Assembly: GCF_006715975.1 (NCBI RefSeq)
Contig: NZ_VFOF01000001.1
Span: 1,312,001-1,376,000 of the forward strand
Length of the DNA: 64,000 nt
From: Zymomonas mobilis
Lineage (GTDB): Bacteria > Pseudomonadota > Alphaproteobacteria > Sphingomonadales > Sphingomonadaceae
Direction of reading: 5' to 3'
The notes beneath the pieces are model-generated. The model had not been told where the DNA came from. It ran no database searches and saw only the letters and a list, made by a program, of their open reading frames with translations. Made by a program: the position numbers and the translations under genes. This document shows positions 1-9,549 of this stretch, piece after piece; the stretch's first letter is position 1, and each line of letters starts with the position of its first letter.

Positions 1-1271
1 CGATCATTGCCAGAAGCGTTGTCGTCGGCGCTTTCTTCGTAAAGAGTCAGGAAACCCGGGAAGAGAACGACCTGTCCCGTGACGCGGAGAACATTTTGTC
101 CCGTGCCGTCCGTCAGATCAACCGTCGTCCGTTCCAGCCGAGCCGAGGACATCTGACTGGCAAGAGCGCGTTTCCAGATCAGTTGATAAAGACGGGCGTG
201 ATCGCCGCTGGCAGCTTTATCACGAGAGAAATCGGTCGGACGAATGGCCTCATGCGCCTCTTGGGCGTTTTTGGCTTTGACCTGATATTGTCTAGGTTTT
301 TCAGGAATGAAGCCGCCGTCATACCGTTCGGTAATGGTTTTTCGGGCAGCGGCAATCGCGCCTTCATCCATCTGCACCCCGTCCGTCCGCATATAGGTAA
401 TCAGCCCTTCTTCATAAAGGCTTTGCGCGAGACGCATCGTATGACTGGCAGCGAAGCCAAGCTTGCGGGCGGCTTCCTGTTGCAGGGTTGAGGTCGTGAA
501 GGGTGGCTGCGGATTACGGGAAACCGGTTTGGTTTCGACCTGCGAAACCGTGAACTGTCCGGCCTCGACATCGGATTTGGCGGCTTCCGCTTGCGCTTTA
601 TCGGCAATCGACAGCTTTTCAAGTTTGTTACCGCGCCATTGGATAAGCCGCGAAGTGAAGCTGATGCTGTCCGCTTCCATATCGGCTTCAACCGACCAAT
701 ATTCTTGCGGTTTGAAGCCTTCTATTTCCTGTTCACGGTCAACGACCAGACGCAAAGCGACTGATTGCACCCGTCCGGCGGATTTGGCGCTGGGTAATTT
801 CCGCCATAAAATCGGGGATAAGGTAAAACCGACCAGATAATCCAAGGCGCGGCGGGCAAGATAGGCATTAATCAAGTCGTTATCGAGTTGACGTGGATGC
901 GCCATGGCATCGGTAACGGCGGGTTTGGTAATGGCGTTAAAGGTCACCCGTTCGACATGATCGGGTAATAATTTCCGCGTCTTTAACAATTCCATGACAT
1001 GCCAACTGATCGCTTCCCCTTCGCGGTCAGGGTCAGTGGCGAGGATCAGACTGTCAGATTCTTTGACGGCATCTTCAATGGCCTTCAGGCGGTGCGCCTT
1101 GTCAGGATAATTTTGCCATACCATGGAAAAGCCATTGTCGGGATCGACGGAGCCGTCTTTGGAAGGTAAATCCCGGATGTGACCATAGGAGGCCAGCACC
1201 TGATAGCCAGGTCCGAGATATTTTTCGATAGTTTTGGCCTTGGCCGGTGATTCGACAACAACGAGTTTCAT
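1..1271 (-). CDS. topA: DNA topoisomerase I, partial (C-terminus beyond window)
   Basis: Type IA topoisomerase that relaxes negatively supercoiled DNA by single-strand passage. About 423 codons are present; the frame is open to the left edge, so the rest of the core and the C-terminal zinc or repeat domains are outside the window. The N-terminus shows the TOPRIM motifs VVVESPAKAKTIEKYLG and ATDPDREGEAISWH. The active-site tyrosine lies in GLITYMRTDG, near residue 293. The ATG at 1269-1271 begins MKLVVVESPAK, the usual family start. It is the last of a plsY-dprA-topA series on one strand, a common alphaproteobacterial order. The 150 nt between it and dprA hold only a short A/T hairpin (about 1329-1349) and no convincing terminator, so co-transcription is possible. 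Confidence 0.97.
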   Translation of the reverse strand, partial: MKLVVVESPAKAKTIEKYLGPGYQVLASYGHIRDLPSKDGSVDPDNGFSMVWQNYPDKAHRLKAIEDAVKESDSLILATDPDREGEAISWHVMELLKTRKLLPDHVERVTFNAITKPAVTDAMAHPRQLDNDLINAYLARRALDYLVGFTLSPILWRKLPSAKSAGRVQSVALRLVVDREQEIEGFKPQEYWSVEADMEADSISFTSRLIQWRGNKLEKLSIADKAQAEAAKSDVEAGQFTVSQVETKPVSRNPQPPFTTSTLQQEAARKLGFAASHTMRLAQSLYEEGLITYMRTDGVQMDEGAIAAARKTITERYDGGFIPEKPRQYQVKAKNAQEAHEAIRPTDFSRDKAASGDHARLYQLIWKRALASQMSSARLERTTVDLTDGTGQNVLRVTGQVVLFPGFLTLYEESADDNASGND

Positions 1272-1421
1272 GATACTCCTGACCATTCCGCGCAATTTAC
1301 GTCGGAGAGTGAGCCTTTTTTTCCATTATCAAAGGAAAAAAACCTTTGAAAAAATTATTAAGAAACAATGTTTGATCTATTCTCTATTCGCGGGGCGGAG
1401 TTGAAAGCAACAAAAAATCAT

Positions 1422-2579
1422 TCAAAAAAGCAGACTTACCCGTCCGCCTGCATGACTTTCCAGCCGTCCCGCCAATTCCATTTCTAATAAGATGGTTTGG
1501 ATTATGGCATTTTCCAGACCCGACTGTCGGATAAGTTCGTTAATACCAATAGGCGCTGCCCCAATCAGATTGTGAATTTTTTCACGATCTTTGGAAGAGA
1601 CATCCGTGATAGAGGTAGAAGGCCGATAATTTATGGTGCCATTTTCGAGAGCAGAGAAGCGAGGTGAATCCAGCCTTCCTTCGGATGGCTTGTCGAAAAT
1701 TTCGGCCAGAATGGAAACCGATTCTATAATCTGGTCACTATTTTGGATGAGGGTTGCCCCTTCCCTGATAAGCTGGTTACAGCCTTGGCTGCGCGCATCC
1801 ATAGGGAAACCCGGAACAGCCATTACCTCTCGTCCGATCTCGGTTGCCAATTTAGCCGTAATAAGAGAGCCAGATTTTGGAGAGGCTTCCACCACCAAGA
1901 CACCAAGCGCGATACCAGCAATAATCCGGTTTCTGGCTGGGAAATGGCGCGCTTTGGGTTCGGTTCCCGGCGGCATTTCGCTGACCACCAGTCCTTTTTC
2001 CGAAATATCATGCTGTAATTGTTGATTTTCAGGCGGGTAAAAGCTGTCGAGGCCGCCGCCAATGACGGCGATGGTTTTATTCACCCCAGCGCCATTATGC
2101 GCTGCCGTATCAATGCCCCGCGCCAGACCGGAAATAACCGGATAGCCTTTGGCAACCAGTTCGGAGGCGAGATCATGGGCGAAGCGACAGGCAGCAGCAG
2201 AGGCATTCCGCGCCCCCACCATCGCTATTGCCGGTTTTTGGAATAAACGCGGATTGCCCTTTACCAAGAGAACCGGCGGTGCATTATCCAATTGATCGAG
2301 AAGTGGCGGATAATAGGGCGTATGTCGGAAAATATAGCGCGCGCCCAAGGCCTTTACCTGCGCGATTTCTGCATCGATGCTTTTTTCAGATATTATTTTA
2401 GGGGCTTGTCCCCCGCCCCGTTTTGCCAGAAGCGGCACGGCCTTTAACGCCTCTTGTGGGGAGCGGTAACGCGTAATGAGGCGGTTATAGGTCACCGCCC
2501 CGATGCGGGGCGTGCGGATAAGTCGGAGCGAGGCGCGATAATCTTCTTCTGTATAGGCAGCGGAATGGGAGCGGGTCAT
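1422..2579 (-). CDS. dprA: DNA-processing protein DprA (Smf)
   Basis: 385 aa. DprA binds incoming single-stranded DNA and loads RecA during natural transformation. The central Rossmann-like DprA domain is clear (MVGARNASAAACRFAHDLAS, then GLARGIDTAAHNGA, PPGTEPKARHFPARNRIIAG and EASPKSGSLITAKLA). An N-terminal helical region and a C-terminal winged-helix domain (around 320-385, IGINELIRQSG) flank it, which is the full architecture for the family. It starts 51 nt after the end of plsY on the same strand. Its presence does not by itself show that the organism is competent; the gene is kept in many non-competent bacteria. Confidence 0.95.
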   Translation of the reverse strand: MTRSHSAAYTEEDYRASLRLIRTPRIGAVTYNRLITRYRSPQEALKAVPLLAKRGGGQAPKIISEKSIDAEIAQVKALGARYIFRHTPYYPPLLDQLDNAPPVLLVKGNPRLFQKPAIAMVGARNASAAACRFAHDLASELVAKGYPVISGLARGIDTAAHNGAGVNKTIAVIGGGLDSFYPPENQQLQHDISEKGLVVSEMPPGTEPKARHFPARNRIIAGIALGVLVVEASPKSGSLITAKLATEIGREVMAVPGFPMDARSQGCNQLIREGATLIQNSDQIIESVSILAEIFDKPSEGRLDSPRFSALENGTINYRPSTSITDVSSKDREKIHNLIGAAPIGINELIRQSGLENAIIQTILLEMELAGRLESHAGGRVSLLF

Positions 2580-2630
2580 AGCCTTGGCCTGTTTTGTTGA
2601 AGGAGGCTTCCCGTATATTTAAGAAAAGCC

Positions 2631-3269
2631 TTATTTTTTTTCGCCGATACGGCTTTCCTGTCCTGATAACAGCCGTTTGATATTATCGCGATGCCGCCAT
2701 AATAATAAAACCGTCATGCAGCCAAATAGCGAAAGATAGGATTGTCGAATATCAGGTAAGGCACTGATAAAATAGATTGAAATGGTTGCCGCAATCGCGC
2801 CAGCCATACCGCCAACCGATGAATAACGGCTGATTTTTGCGGATAAAAGCCATGCAACCGCAAAGACAACACCGGATATCCACCATGTCGCAAAGGCAAC
2901 CCCCAACATGGTTGCGACGCCCTTTCCGCCTCGAAATTTGAGCCAGACTGGATAGCAGTGACCGATAAAGGCTGCGCCCCCTGCGATAGCAGTAAAATCA
3001 GGAATACCGCCCGTGTGGCTGTAAAGATAATGGGCGATGCAGCGAGCCAGAAGCACTGCGACTGCCCCTTTTCCGATATCGAAGAATAGCGTTAAGGCCG
3101 CCAAGTCTTTCCGGCCTGTCCTCAGCACATTAGTCGCACCGATATTACCAGATCCGACTTGGCGGACATCGACGGAGCCGAGAAGACGGGCAAAGATCAG
3201 GCCGAAAGGCACCGATCCCAACAGATAGCCCATCAGAAAAATCAGTAATGTAGTGACCCCGATCGACAT
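2631..3269 (-). CDS. plsY: glycerol-3-phosphate acyltransferase PlsY
   Basis: 212 aa inner-membrane enzyme that acylates sn-glycerol 3-phosphate with acyl-phosphate made by PlsX, the first step of phospholipid synthesis. The three conserved family motifs are visible: GSGNIGATNVLRTGRK, FFDIGKGAVAVLLA and GHCYPVWLKFRGGKGVATML. About five hydrophobic helices are present. The frame is open upstream to 3386, but the ATG at 3269 (MSIGVTTLLIFLMGYLLG) matches the normal family N-terminus and has a weak AAGG upstream, so I prefer it to the 39-residue extension. Confidence 0.95.
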   Translation of the reverse strand: MSIGVTTLLIFLMGYLLGSVPFGLIFARLLGSVDVRQVGSGNIGATNVLRTGRKDLAALTLFFDIGKGAVAVLLARCIAHYLYSHTGGIPDFTAIAGGAAFIGHCYPVWLKFRGGKGVATMLGVAFATWWISGVVFAVAWLLSAKISRYSSVGGMAGAIAATISIYFISALPDIRQSYLSLFGCMTVLLLWRHRDNIKRLLSGQESRIGEKK

Positions 3270-3478
3270 GGTTACGCCTTTATCATCCAAAATATGGTTC
3301 AAAATGGAAGCGTTAAAGCCGAATGAAAAAGGGAAAGCAAGGTCAATGATTTTTAGGCATGGCAACAAGCCTAATAAAAAAATCAAAAAAGCCCTTGATG
3401 TAAGACATGTATTTTAGATACCAATTAATTATCAAGATATTTTGATGATTTTTAAATTTACAACAAAGGATATTATTA

Positions 3479-3742
3479 ATGATTAATTATATAAATGAAG
3501 AATCATTGCCAAATGAAGTAGAAGATTTTTCGTATTTAAATAAATTATCCCCAGAAATAGCAGAAGTAATTCTTCGAATCTCAACAAAATTTTGCCCGAA
3601 TTGGTATCCGAATGTTGATAAAATAGCTATGTCGCCGGATTTATATGCAAATAAAATTATTCCAGCAGCATGGCGTATTGTTGATAGAAACGACAGGGAG
3701 GTTGAATTTCTCTTTTGGGGAGACAAAAAATTTTATCGTTAA
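3479..3742 (+). CDS. hypothetical protein
   Basis: 87 aa, not recognised. The ATG has a good ribosome binding site (AAAGGA, about 9 nt upstream). The protein is acidic, with a mixed composition that looks real (WYPNVDKIAMSPDLYANKI, then RIVDRNDREVEFLFWGDKKF). No signal peptide or membrane segment is seen. It is AT-rich compared with plsY and murI. It stands alone, divergent from plsY. Confidence 0.5.
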   Translation: MINYINEESLPNEVEDFSYLNKLSPEIAEVILRISTKFCPNWYPNVDKIAMSPDLYANKIIPAAWRIVDRNDREVEFLFWGDKKFYR

Positions 3743-4252
3743 GACTCTTAAAGTCGAATAGGCATTGGCCGGTATGGTAAGCCAACATAGGGAAATATTT
3801 GTGGCAAAAGATTTGAAGGCATAGATAATCTGATAAAAATATACGTCCTGTTCTATCTCTAATTTGGAGCGGCTTATGTCGAGCCTTGATGAGTATTTAT
3901 GATGCCTGACAATACGAAAAGCACAAGCGTTCTTCTCCCGTCGGGATCATAACGGCTTATCAAATGTTATAGCTGCAACGCTACACTTTTGCAGCCTAGC
4001 TCCTCGGTTATTTTGCCTTTCACCTCATTTTCGATCTGCTCTTTGGCAAGGTATTTATCCTCTCCGAAGCTGAGGAAAGAAGACATTCATCAAAAATTTA
4101 ATATTTGGCGCCCTGCGATTTTGTTTATTTTGGTTATTATTATCTGTTTTTAGACATTTTAGAATGTTATTATGTAATTATAGACAATATAAGAAAAAAT
4201 AAGAACCTTTTTAAGGGATTCCTCTTTAGCCAAATGACAAAGGAGTCAGGAC
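3743..4252. other. 510-nt intergenic stretch with a possible decayed ORF
   Basis: No convincing gene. On the minus strand a 39-codon ORF (4086 down to 3967) reads MSSFLSFGEDKYLAKEQ and continues in a plausible charged sequence, but it has no ribosome binding site and could be a fragment of a lost gene. The right end carries the ribosome binding site AAGGAG (about 4239-4244) for the next gene. Confidence 0.4.
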
Positions 4253-4852
4253 ATGCCATCGATTGCAACCGATTTATTCCGCAGCAAAATTTTTACCTTA
4301 TCGGTGGCGACTGCCTTTCTGGCTTTTATGGCAGCAGGTTTGATCTTTGCAGGGCTCCCCCTTCTTCTTTATGAAAAACTGGTATCCCATAGCGCTGCAT
4401 TGTTTTTTATCCCTTGGTCTGTCGCGGCCTTTTTGATGGCATTCTTTGCAGGAGATCTTCGTCGCTACTGTTCTGCCGCTATGCTGGAAAGCATCGGATT
4501 GGTTTGTTTGGGATGTGGTATAAGCCTTATTGCCTTTATCCCTACCCATGCGCAGCCGATTTATATTATTGTAGCCATGGCCATAGCAGGCGGTGGCTTT
4601 GGTCTTGCCCAGTATTCTAACCAACATATTTTGATAGAAAGCACGCCTGCTACGCGGAGTCAGGAAGCGCGCAGGATTTTAAAAATATCTCATCTTTTGG
4701 GGATGATTATAGGCGGTCTGTTGGTTTTTGCTTTTTATCTTTATATACCGACTAAGAATGGTGCCGAAATTGTCTTGTCTTTGGGTGCTTTGATGGCCTT
4801 TTTGGCCAGTGTTATGAGTTTTTCAAGATTGTTGAAACTTGCCCATTCTTGA
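4253..4852 (+). CDS. half-size MFS-type membrane protein
   Basis: 199 aa with about six hydrophobic helices (roughly 14-36, 46-66, 77-98, 103-125, 146-166 and 172-192). It resembles the C-terminal half of a 12- or 14-helix major facilitator transporter (LYEKLVSHSAALFFIPWS; GGGFGLAQYSNQHILIESTP). It has its own ATG and a strong AAGGAG about 9 nt upstream, so it is translated as a unit and not merely a remnant. Whether it works as a dimer or is a residue of a truncated transporter cannot be told from sequence. It lies 30-40 nt ahead of murI on the same strand. Confidence 0.65.
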   Translation: MPSIATDLFRSKIFTLSVATAFLAFMAAGLIFAGLPLLLYEKLVSHSAALFFIPWSVAAFLMAFFAGDLRRYCSAAMLESIGLVCLGCGISLIAFIPTHAQPIYIIVAMAIAGGGFGLAQYSNQHILIESTPATRSQEARRILKISHLLGMIIGGLLVFAFYLYIPTKNGAEIVLSLGALMAFLASVMSFSRLLKLAHS

Positions 4853-4891
4853 GGATAGAAGACCTTCATTTCAGGGATATAATTGGAAATT

Positions 4892-5728
4892 ATGGCTACA
4901 TCTCACCCTGTATTGGTTTTCGATTCCGGTATTGGCGGGTTGTCGGTTCTTTCTGCTTTGAGAAAAAGCTTGCCGGAAGCGCCTATCCTCTATGTGGCGG
5001 ATAATGGTGGATTTCCCTATGGCACCAAAAGTGAAGCCGAAATTGCGACCCGCGTCCCTGCTTTATTGGGGCGGTTGGTGGAGCGCTACGACCCTGCCCT
5101 GTTAGTGATTGCCTGTAATACCGCCTCGACGATAGCTTTGCCCTTTGTGCGGTCGGCTTTGCAATTACCGGTGGTTGGCACGGTGCCTGCGATTAAACCG
5201 GCGGCAAAATTGTCAAAAAGCCATGTCATCGGAGTGTTGGGGACAGAGGCGACCATTCGTCAGCCCTATGTCGATCATTTATCGGAAGAATTTGCCAGCG
5301 ATTGTAAGGTTATTCGGCAGGGTTCGGCCAATTTAGTGACCTTGGCAGAAGCCAAATTACGGGGCGAAAAGAGCAATCTGGCGCTTTATCAGCAGGAGCT
5401 GAACCGTCTATTGGAACAGCCGGAGGGCGGCCAGATTGATGTGGTTGTTTTGGCCTGCACCCATTTTCCTTTGGTCAAAGAAGAGTTGGAGGCGGTTGCG
5501 CCCCGCCCTCTTTTATTCATTGATGGCAGCGAAGGCATTGCGCGAAGAGCTCGATATCTGGCTGATGATTTGGCGAGTAAATGCGAATTAAAATCATTAT
5601 GGCCGTTAAATGAGAATGAAAAAAACCAGCCAAACAATAAATTGCTTTACACCGCACCGACTGAAATTCTTGGTTGTTTTAAAGAGAATATTAAAAAGCA
5701 GGGATTAAACGAAATTGTCTTTCTCTGA
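4892..5728 (+). CDS. murI: glutamate racemase
   Basis: 278 aa. Converts L-glutamate to D-glutamate for peptidoglycan. Both catalytic cysteines are present, in VIACNTASTIALP and VVLACTHFPLV. The N-terminal VFDSGIGGLSVL and the YVADNGGFPYGTKS motif are typical. The start is uncertain. A TTG at 4883, three codons upstream in frame, sits better with AGGGA (4873-4877, 5-nt spacing); the ATG at 4892 is the more usual codon. No clear terminator follows before hemA. Confidence 0.95.
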   Translation: MATSHPVLVFDSGIGGLSVLSALRKSLPEAPILYVADNGGFPYGTKSEAEIATRVPALLGRLVERYDPALLVIACNTASTIALPFVRSALQLPVVGTVPAIKPAAKLSKSHVIGVLGTEATIRQPYVDHLSEEFASDCKVIRQGSANLVTLAEAKLRGEKSNLALYQQELNRLLEQPEGGQIDVVVLACTHFPLVKEELEAVAPRPLLFIDGSEGIARRARYLADDLASKCELKSLWPLNENEKNQPNNKLLYTAPTEILGCFKENIKKQGLNEIVFL

Positions 5729-5860
5729 AATCGACCAGATTATTTTGTTTTTTTCGTTTTTTCCCTAGTCTGATCTTTTATAGAGCGCTAAAAGCTTTTT
5801 TATATTCCTTCTTATAGTCGGGCTGTTGTCCAAGCCTCTTTCGTCAAAAGGAGCTATCCT

Positions 5861-7075
5861 TTGGATTATAAACATATTTTCAGCCAAGCGATTGAGCGCC
5901 TGCATAAAGAAGGCCGCTATCGTGTGTTTATCGATATTTTGCGGAATAAAGGCCATTTTCCAAATGCCCGTTGTTTTGCCGGTCATAATGGCCCAACCCC
6001 GATAACGGTTTGGTGTTCCAATGACTATTTGTCGATGGGACAGAATCCCGAAGTTATTTCGGCGATGGAAGAGGCCTTGAATAACGTCGGTGCTGGTTCC
6101 GGTGGCACCCGCAATATCAGCGGCACGACCCATTATCATAGTGAGTTGGAAGCTGAATTAGCCGAATGGCACGGCAAAGAAGCGGCGTTGACCTTTACAT
6201 CTGGTTTCGTTTCCAATGAAGCGACACTATCTACGATTGCCAAGGTTTTACCCGGTTGCGTTATCTTTTCCGACGAATTGAACCATGCGTCTATGATCGC
6301 TGGTATCCGCAATTCACGCTGTGAAAAACGGATATATCGTCATAACGATCTGGCACATTTGGAAGAATTGCTGGCCGCAGAAAGCCCCGACGTTCCGAAA
6401 TTGATCGCTTTTGAAAGCGTCTATTCAATGGAAGGTGACGTGGCACCGATCGAGGCCATTTGTGACCTTGCCGATAAATATAATGCCCTCACCTATTTGG
6501 ATGAAGTCCATGCGGTTGGCATGTATGGCCCAAGAGGTGCTGGTATTGCTGATCGCGATGGCTTGGCCGACCGTTTGACCATTATCGAAGGCACTTTGGC
6601 AAAGGCCATTGGTGTTATGGGGGGATATATCGCCGCCGATCAGTTGATCGTCGATGTTATCCGTTCCTATGCACCGGGCTTTATTTTCTCGACATCATTG
6701 GCACCTGTTTTGGCCGCCGGTGCTTTGGCGAGTATTCGCCATTTGAAAATTTCTTCAGCCGAGCGTGATAGCCAGCAAAAGCATGCTGCCTTGTTAAAGC
6801 AGTTGTTTAAGGATGCCGGATTGCCGGTTATGTCGACGACGACCCATATCGTCCCGTTATTTGTTGGTGACGCGGTTAAGACCAAGCGGATTTCCGATAT
6901 TCTGTTGAATGAATATGGTGCCTATGTTCAGCCGATCAATTTCCCGACGGTTCCGCGTGGCACTGAACGGCTGCGTTTCACGCCTGGCCCGACCCATAGC
7001 GAGGCGATGTTGCGTGAATTAACACAATCTTTAGTCGCAATTTGGCATCGTCTTGATATGCGTTTTGCCGCATAA
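5861..7075 (+). CDS. hemA: 5-aminolevulinate synthase
   Basis: 404 aa PLP enzyme that condenses glycine and succinyl-CoA to 5-aminolevulinate (the Shemin route to heme typical of alphaproteobacteria). Visible family motifs are [49 protein letters not shown] and the PLP-lysine segment [14 protein letters not shown]. Translation appears to start at TTG 5861, with AAAAGGAG at 5846-5853 and 7 nt spacing; no in-frame ATG gives a full N-terminus. The gene is monocistronic by sequence, with a strong terminator right after it. The glycine-producing glyA lies 0.7 kb downstream. Confidence 0.97.
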   Translation: MDYKHIFSQAIERLHKEGRYRVFIDILRNKGHFPNARCFAGHNGPTPITVWCSNDYLSMGQNPEVISAMEEALNNVGAGSGGTRNISGTTHYHSELEAELAEWHGKEAALTFTSGFVSNEATLSTIAKVLPGCVIFSDELNHASMIAGIRNSRCEKRIYRHNDLAHLEELLAAESPDVPKLIAFESVYSMEGDVAPIEAICDLADKYNALTYLDEVHAVGMYGPRGAGIADRDGLADRLTIIEGTLAKAIGVMGGYIAADQLIVDVIRSYAPGFIFSTSLAPVLAAGALASIRHLKISSAERDSQQKHAALLKQLFKDAGLPVMSTTTHIVPLFVGDAVKTKRISDILLNEYGAYVQPINFPTVPRGTERLRFTPGPTHSEAMLRELTQSLVAIWHRLDMRFAA

Positions 7076-7110
7076 TTTATTATTTTATTCTAATTTTTGT
7101 TAAAAATTAT

Positions 7111-7149
7111 AAAAAACCGGCCTGTTTTTTGCATTCAGGTCGGTTTTTT
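7111..7149 (+). terminator. Rho-independent terminator of hemA
   Basis: The arms AAAAAACCGGCCTG and CAGGTCGGTTTTTT form a stem with one G-T pair, an 11-nt loop and a U-run. It is placed 35 nt after the hemA stop. Confidence 0.85.
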
Positions 7150-7292
7150 ATGCTTTCGACTACGGCAAATGGTTTTCATTCTTGATTGAAGCGCTTAGAA
7201 AGAACGCGCTTGACTGCCTGAAAGGGCTTGCTTTCTGGAATTTTATCTTGCTGGATAAAAGAACAGACAAGGTTTGACTTGGGGAAAATTAG

Positions 7293-7766
7293 GTGACCTC
7301 TGCTGTGCCTTCAAATACGAAAAAAAAGCTGGTGATCGCGTCTGATCACGCAGCATTCGAATTCAAATCAACTTTGATCACCTGGCTGAAAGAGCTTGGT
7401 CATGAGGTCGAAGATTTGGGCCCTCATGAAAATCATTCAGTCGATTATCCCGATTACGGTTATAAGTTGGCTCAGGCTATTGCGGATAAAAAAGGCGATT
7501 TTGGTATTGCCTTATGTGGTTCCGGCATTGGTATTTCGATCGCCGTTAACCGTCATCCTGCCGCCCGTTGTGCTTTGATTACCGATAACCTTTCGGCGCG
7601 TTTGTCGAGAGAGCATAATAATGCCAATGTTATCGCTATGGGTGCCAGATTGACCGGTATTGAAACCGCTAAAGATTGTATTTTGGCCTTCCTTGCGACG
7701 CCGTTTGGTGGTGAACGCCATGTTCGCCGCATCGACAAACTTTCGAATCCTCAGTTCAATATCTAG
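7293..7766 (+). CDS. rpiB: ribose-5-phosphate isomerase B
   Basis: 157 aa. Interconverts ribose 5-phosphate and ribulose 5-phosphate. RpiB/LacA family motifs are clear: VIASDHAAFEFKS, DYPDYGYKLAQAI, the active-site loop GIALCGSGIGISIAVNRHP and REHNNANVIAMGARL. It starts at GTG 7293 with GGGGAAAA upstream. The first ten residues (TSAVPSNTKK) extend beyond the usual start, but no later start codon fits. It is 18 nt from glyA and probably co-transcribed with it. Confidence 0.95.
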   Translation: MTSAVPSNTKKKLVIASDHAAFEFKSTLITWLKELGHEVEDLGPHENHSVDYPDYGYKLAQAIADKKGDFGIALCGSGIGISIAVNRHPAARCALITDNLSARLSREHNNANVIAMGARLTGIETAKDCILAFLATPFGGERHVRRIDKLSNPQFNI

Positions 7767-7784
7767 TTTAAGGTTTTATCCTCT

Positions 7785-9074
7785 ATGACTAAAGAAACGG
7801 CATCTTTCTTCACGGATCGTTTGGCTGCGGCTGATCCGGATGTTTCAACCGCCATTGGGCATGAGCTGAACCGTCAGCGCAAGCAGATCGAATTGATCGC
7901 TTCTGAAAATATTGTCAGCCGCGCAGTTCTGGAAGCACAGGGTTCGGTTTTCACCAATAAATATGCTGAAGGCTATCCCGGCAAGCGTTACTATCAGGGC
8001 TGTGCGCCTTCTGATGAAATTGAATCGCTGGCGATTGATCGCGCCAAGAAATTATTCGGTAGCGAATTCGTCAATGTTCAGCCGCATTCCGGTGCGCAGG
8101 CTAATGGTGCTGTCCTTTTGGCCGTTGCCAAGCCCGGTGATACCATTATGGGTCTGTCTTTGGATGCCGGTGGACATTTGACCCATGGTGCCAAGGCTGC
8201 AATGTCTGGCAAGTGGTTCAATGCGGTTCAGTATGCGGTCGATCCTGAAACCCAGTTGATTGATTACGATCAGGTGCGTGATCTGGCTCTGAAAAACAAA
8301 CCGCGCGTTATTATCGCCGGTGGTTCTGCCTACCCCCGTCACATTGATTTTGCGTTCTTCCGTAAGGTGGCTGATGAAGTCGGCGCAACCTTTATGGTGG
8401 ATATGGCGCATTTTGCCGGTTTGGTTGCCGGTGGCATGCATCCGTCACCTGTGCCGCATGCGCATATCACGACGACAACCACGCATAAGACCTTGCGTGG
8501 CCCGCGCGGTGGTATGATTTTGACCGATGATCCGGCCTTGGCAAAGAAGATCAACTCTGCGGTATTTCCCGGAATGCAGGGTGGCCCTCTGATGCATGTT
8601 ATCGCAGCAAAAGCAGTTGCTTTTGGTGAAGCTTTGCAGCCTTCTTTCAAAGAATATGCAAAAGCCGTCGTAGAAAATGCTCAGGCATTGGCAGCTCGTT
8701 TGAAAGAACGGGGTAGCGATCTGGTTACAGGCGGCACCGATACGCATTTGGCTCTGGTTGATCTGCGTCCGTTGAACATTACTGGCCGCGATGCCGATTG
8801 TGCTTTGGAACGGGCAGGCATTACCTGCAATAAGAATGGTATTCCTTTTGATCCGTTACCGCCGGTTAAAACCTCTGGTATCCGTTTGGGTTCACCGGCC
8901 GCCACAACCCGTGGTTTCCGTAAAGCTGAATTCCTTCAGGTTGCCGATATGATCGCTGATGTGCTTGATGCTTTGAGCAGCAAGGGCGAAAATGGCGATC
9001 AGGCTGTCGAAGCCGCTGTCCGTCAGCGCGTCGAAGCTCTGTGCGATCGTTTCCCTCTTTATCCGGAACTTTAA
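7785..9074 (+). CDS. glyA: serine hydroxymethyltransferase
   Basis: 429 aa PLP enzyme; serine plus tetrahydrofolate gives glycine plus methylene-THF. The PLP-lysine motif is [17 protein letters not shown]; other conserved blocks are [34 protein letters not shown] and [13 protein letters not shown]. It is second in a compact plus-strand set rpiB-glyA-nrdR-trmJ. The nrdR start codon follows the glyA stop after only 4 nt, so the two are probably translationally coupled. The glycine product feeds 5-aminolevulinate synthesis by the upstream hemA. Confidence 0.98.
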   Translation: MTKETASFFTDRLAAADPDVSTAIGHELNRQRKQIELIASENIVSRAVLEAQGSVFTNKYAEGYPGKRYYQGCAPSDEIESLAIDRAKKLFGSEFVNVQPHSGAQANGAVLLAVAKPGDTIMGLSLDAGGHLTHGAKAAMSGKWFNAVQYAVDPETQLIDYDQVRDLALKNKPRVIIAGGSAYPRHIDFAFFRKVADEVGATFMVDMAHFAGLVAGGMHPSPVPHAHITTTTTHKTLRGPRGGMILTDDPALAKKINSAVFPGMQGGPLMHVIAAKAVAFGEALQPSFKEYAKAVVENAQALAARLKERGSDLVTGGTDTHLALVDLRPLNITGRDADCALERAGITCNKNGIPFDPLPPVKTSGIRLGSPAATTRGFRKAEFLQVADMIADVLDALSSKGENGDQAVEAAVRQRVEALCDRFPLYPEL

Positions 9075-9078
9075 TCTC

Positions 9079-9549
9079 TTGCGTTGTCCTTTTTGCTCTT
9101 GTGATAATAGCCAAGTAAAAGATAGTCGCCCTACTGAAGATGGGGCGGCTATCCGGCGGCGGCGTCAATGCGACCGTTGTGGTGCGCGTTTCACGACGTT
9201 TGAACGCATCCATATGCGGGATATTGTGGTTATTAAAAAAGATAACCACCGTCAGCCTTTCGATCGCAATAAGTTGATCCGATCGGTTTCGATTGCTTGT
9301 CGTAAACGGCCTATTTCGCCGGATCAGATTGAACTTTTGGTCAATACGATCCAGCACCAGATTGAGACATCTGGCGAGGGTGAAATTACCGCTGTTCGCT
9401 TGGGTGAAATGACGATGGAAGGATTGAGAACGCTTGATAGCGTTGCCTATATCCGCTTTGCCAGCGTCTATAAGGACTTTACCGAAGCGCGAGATTTTGA
9501 AGATTTTTCCCGATCTGTCCAATCCGTCATCAAAGCGGTGAAAGAATGA
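9079..9549 (+). CDS. nrdR: transcriptional repressor NrdR
   Basis: 156 aa. A nucleotide-sensing repressor of ribonucleotide reductase genes. The N-terminal zinc ribbon ([14 protein letters not shown], then [17 protein letters not shown]) and an ATP-cone domain ([20 protein letters not shown] onward) are complete. The frame is open further upstream inside glyA, but the family always begins M-R-C-P-F-C. That places the start at TTG 9079, the first residue before RCPFC. It overlaps trmJ by 4 nt (ATGA). Confidence 0.95.
   Translation: MRCPFCSCDNSQVKDSRPTEDGAAIRRRRQCDRCGARFTTFERIHMRDIVVIKKDNHRQPFDRNKLIRSVSIACRKRPISPDQIELLVNTIQHQIETSGEGEITAVRLGEMTMEGLRTLDSVAYIRFASVYKDFTEARDFEDFSRSVQSVIKAVKE

Noticed and set aside
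96-840. Open frames on both strands inside the topA region
   Set aside because: They are shadows of the topA frame, which is continuous to the window edge and carries all expected motifs.
8992-9078. N-terminal extension of NrdR inside glyA
   Set aside because: NrdR proteins begin at M-R-C-P-F-C; the extra 29 residues overlap glyA coding sequence and have no family similarity.
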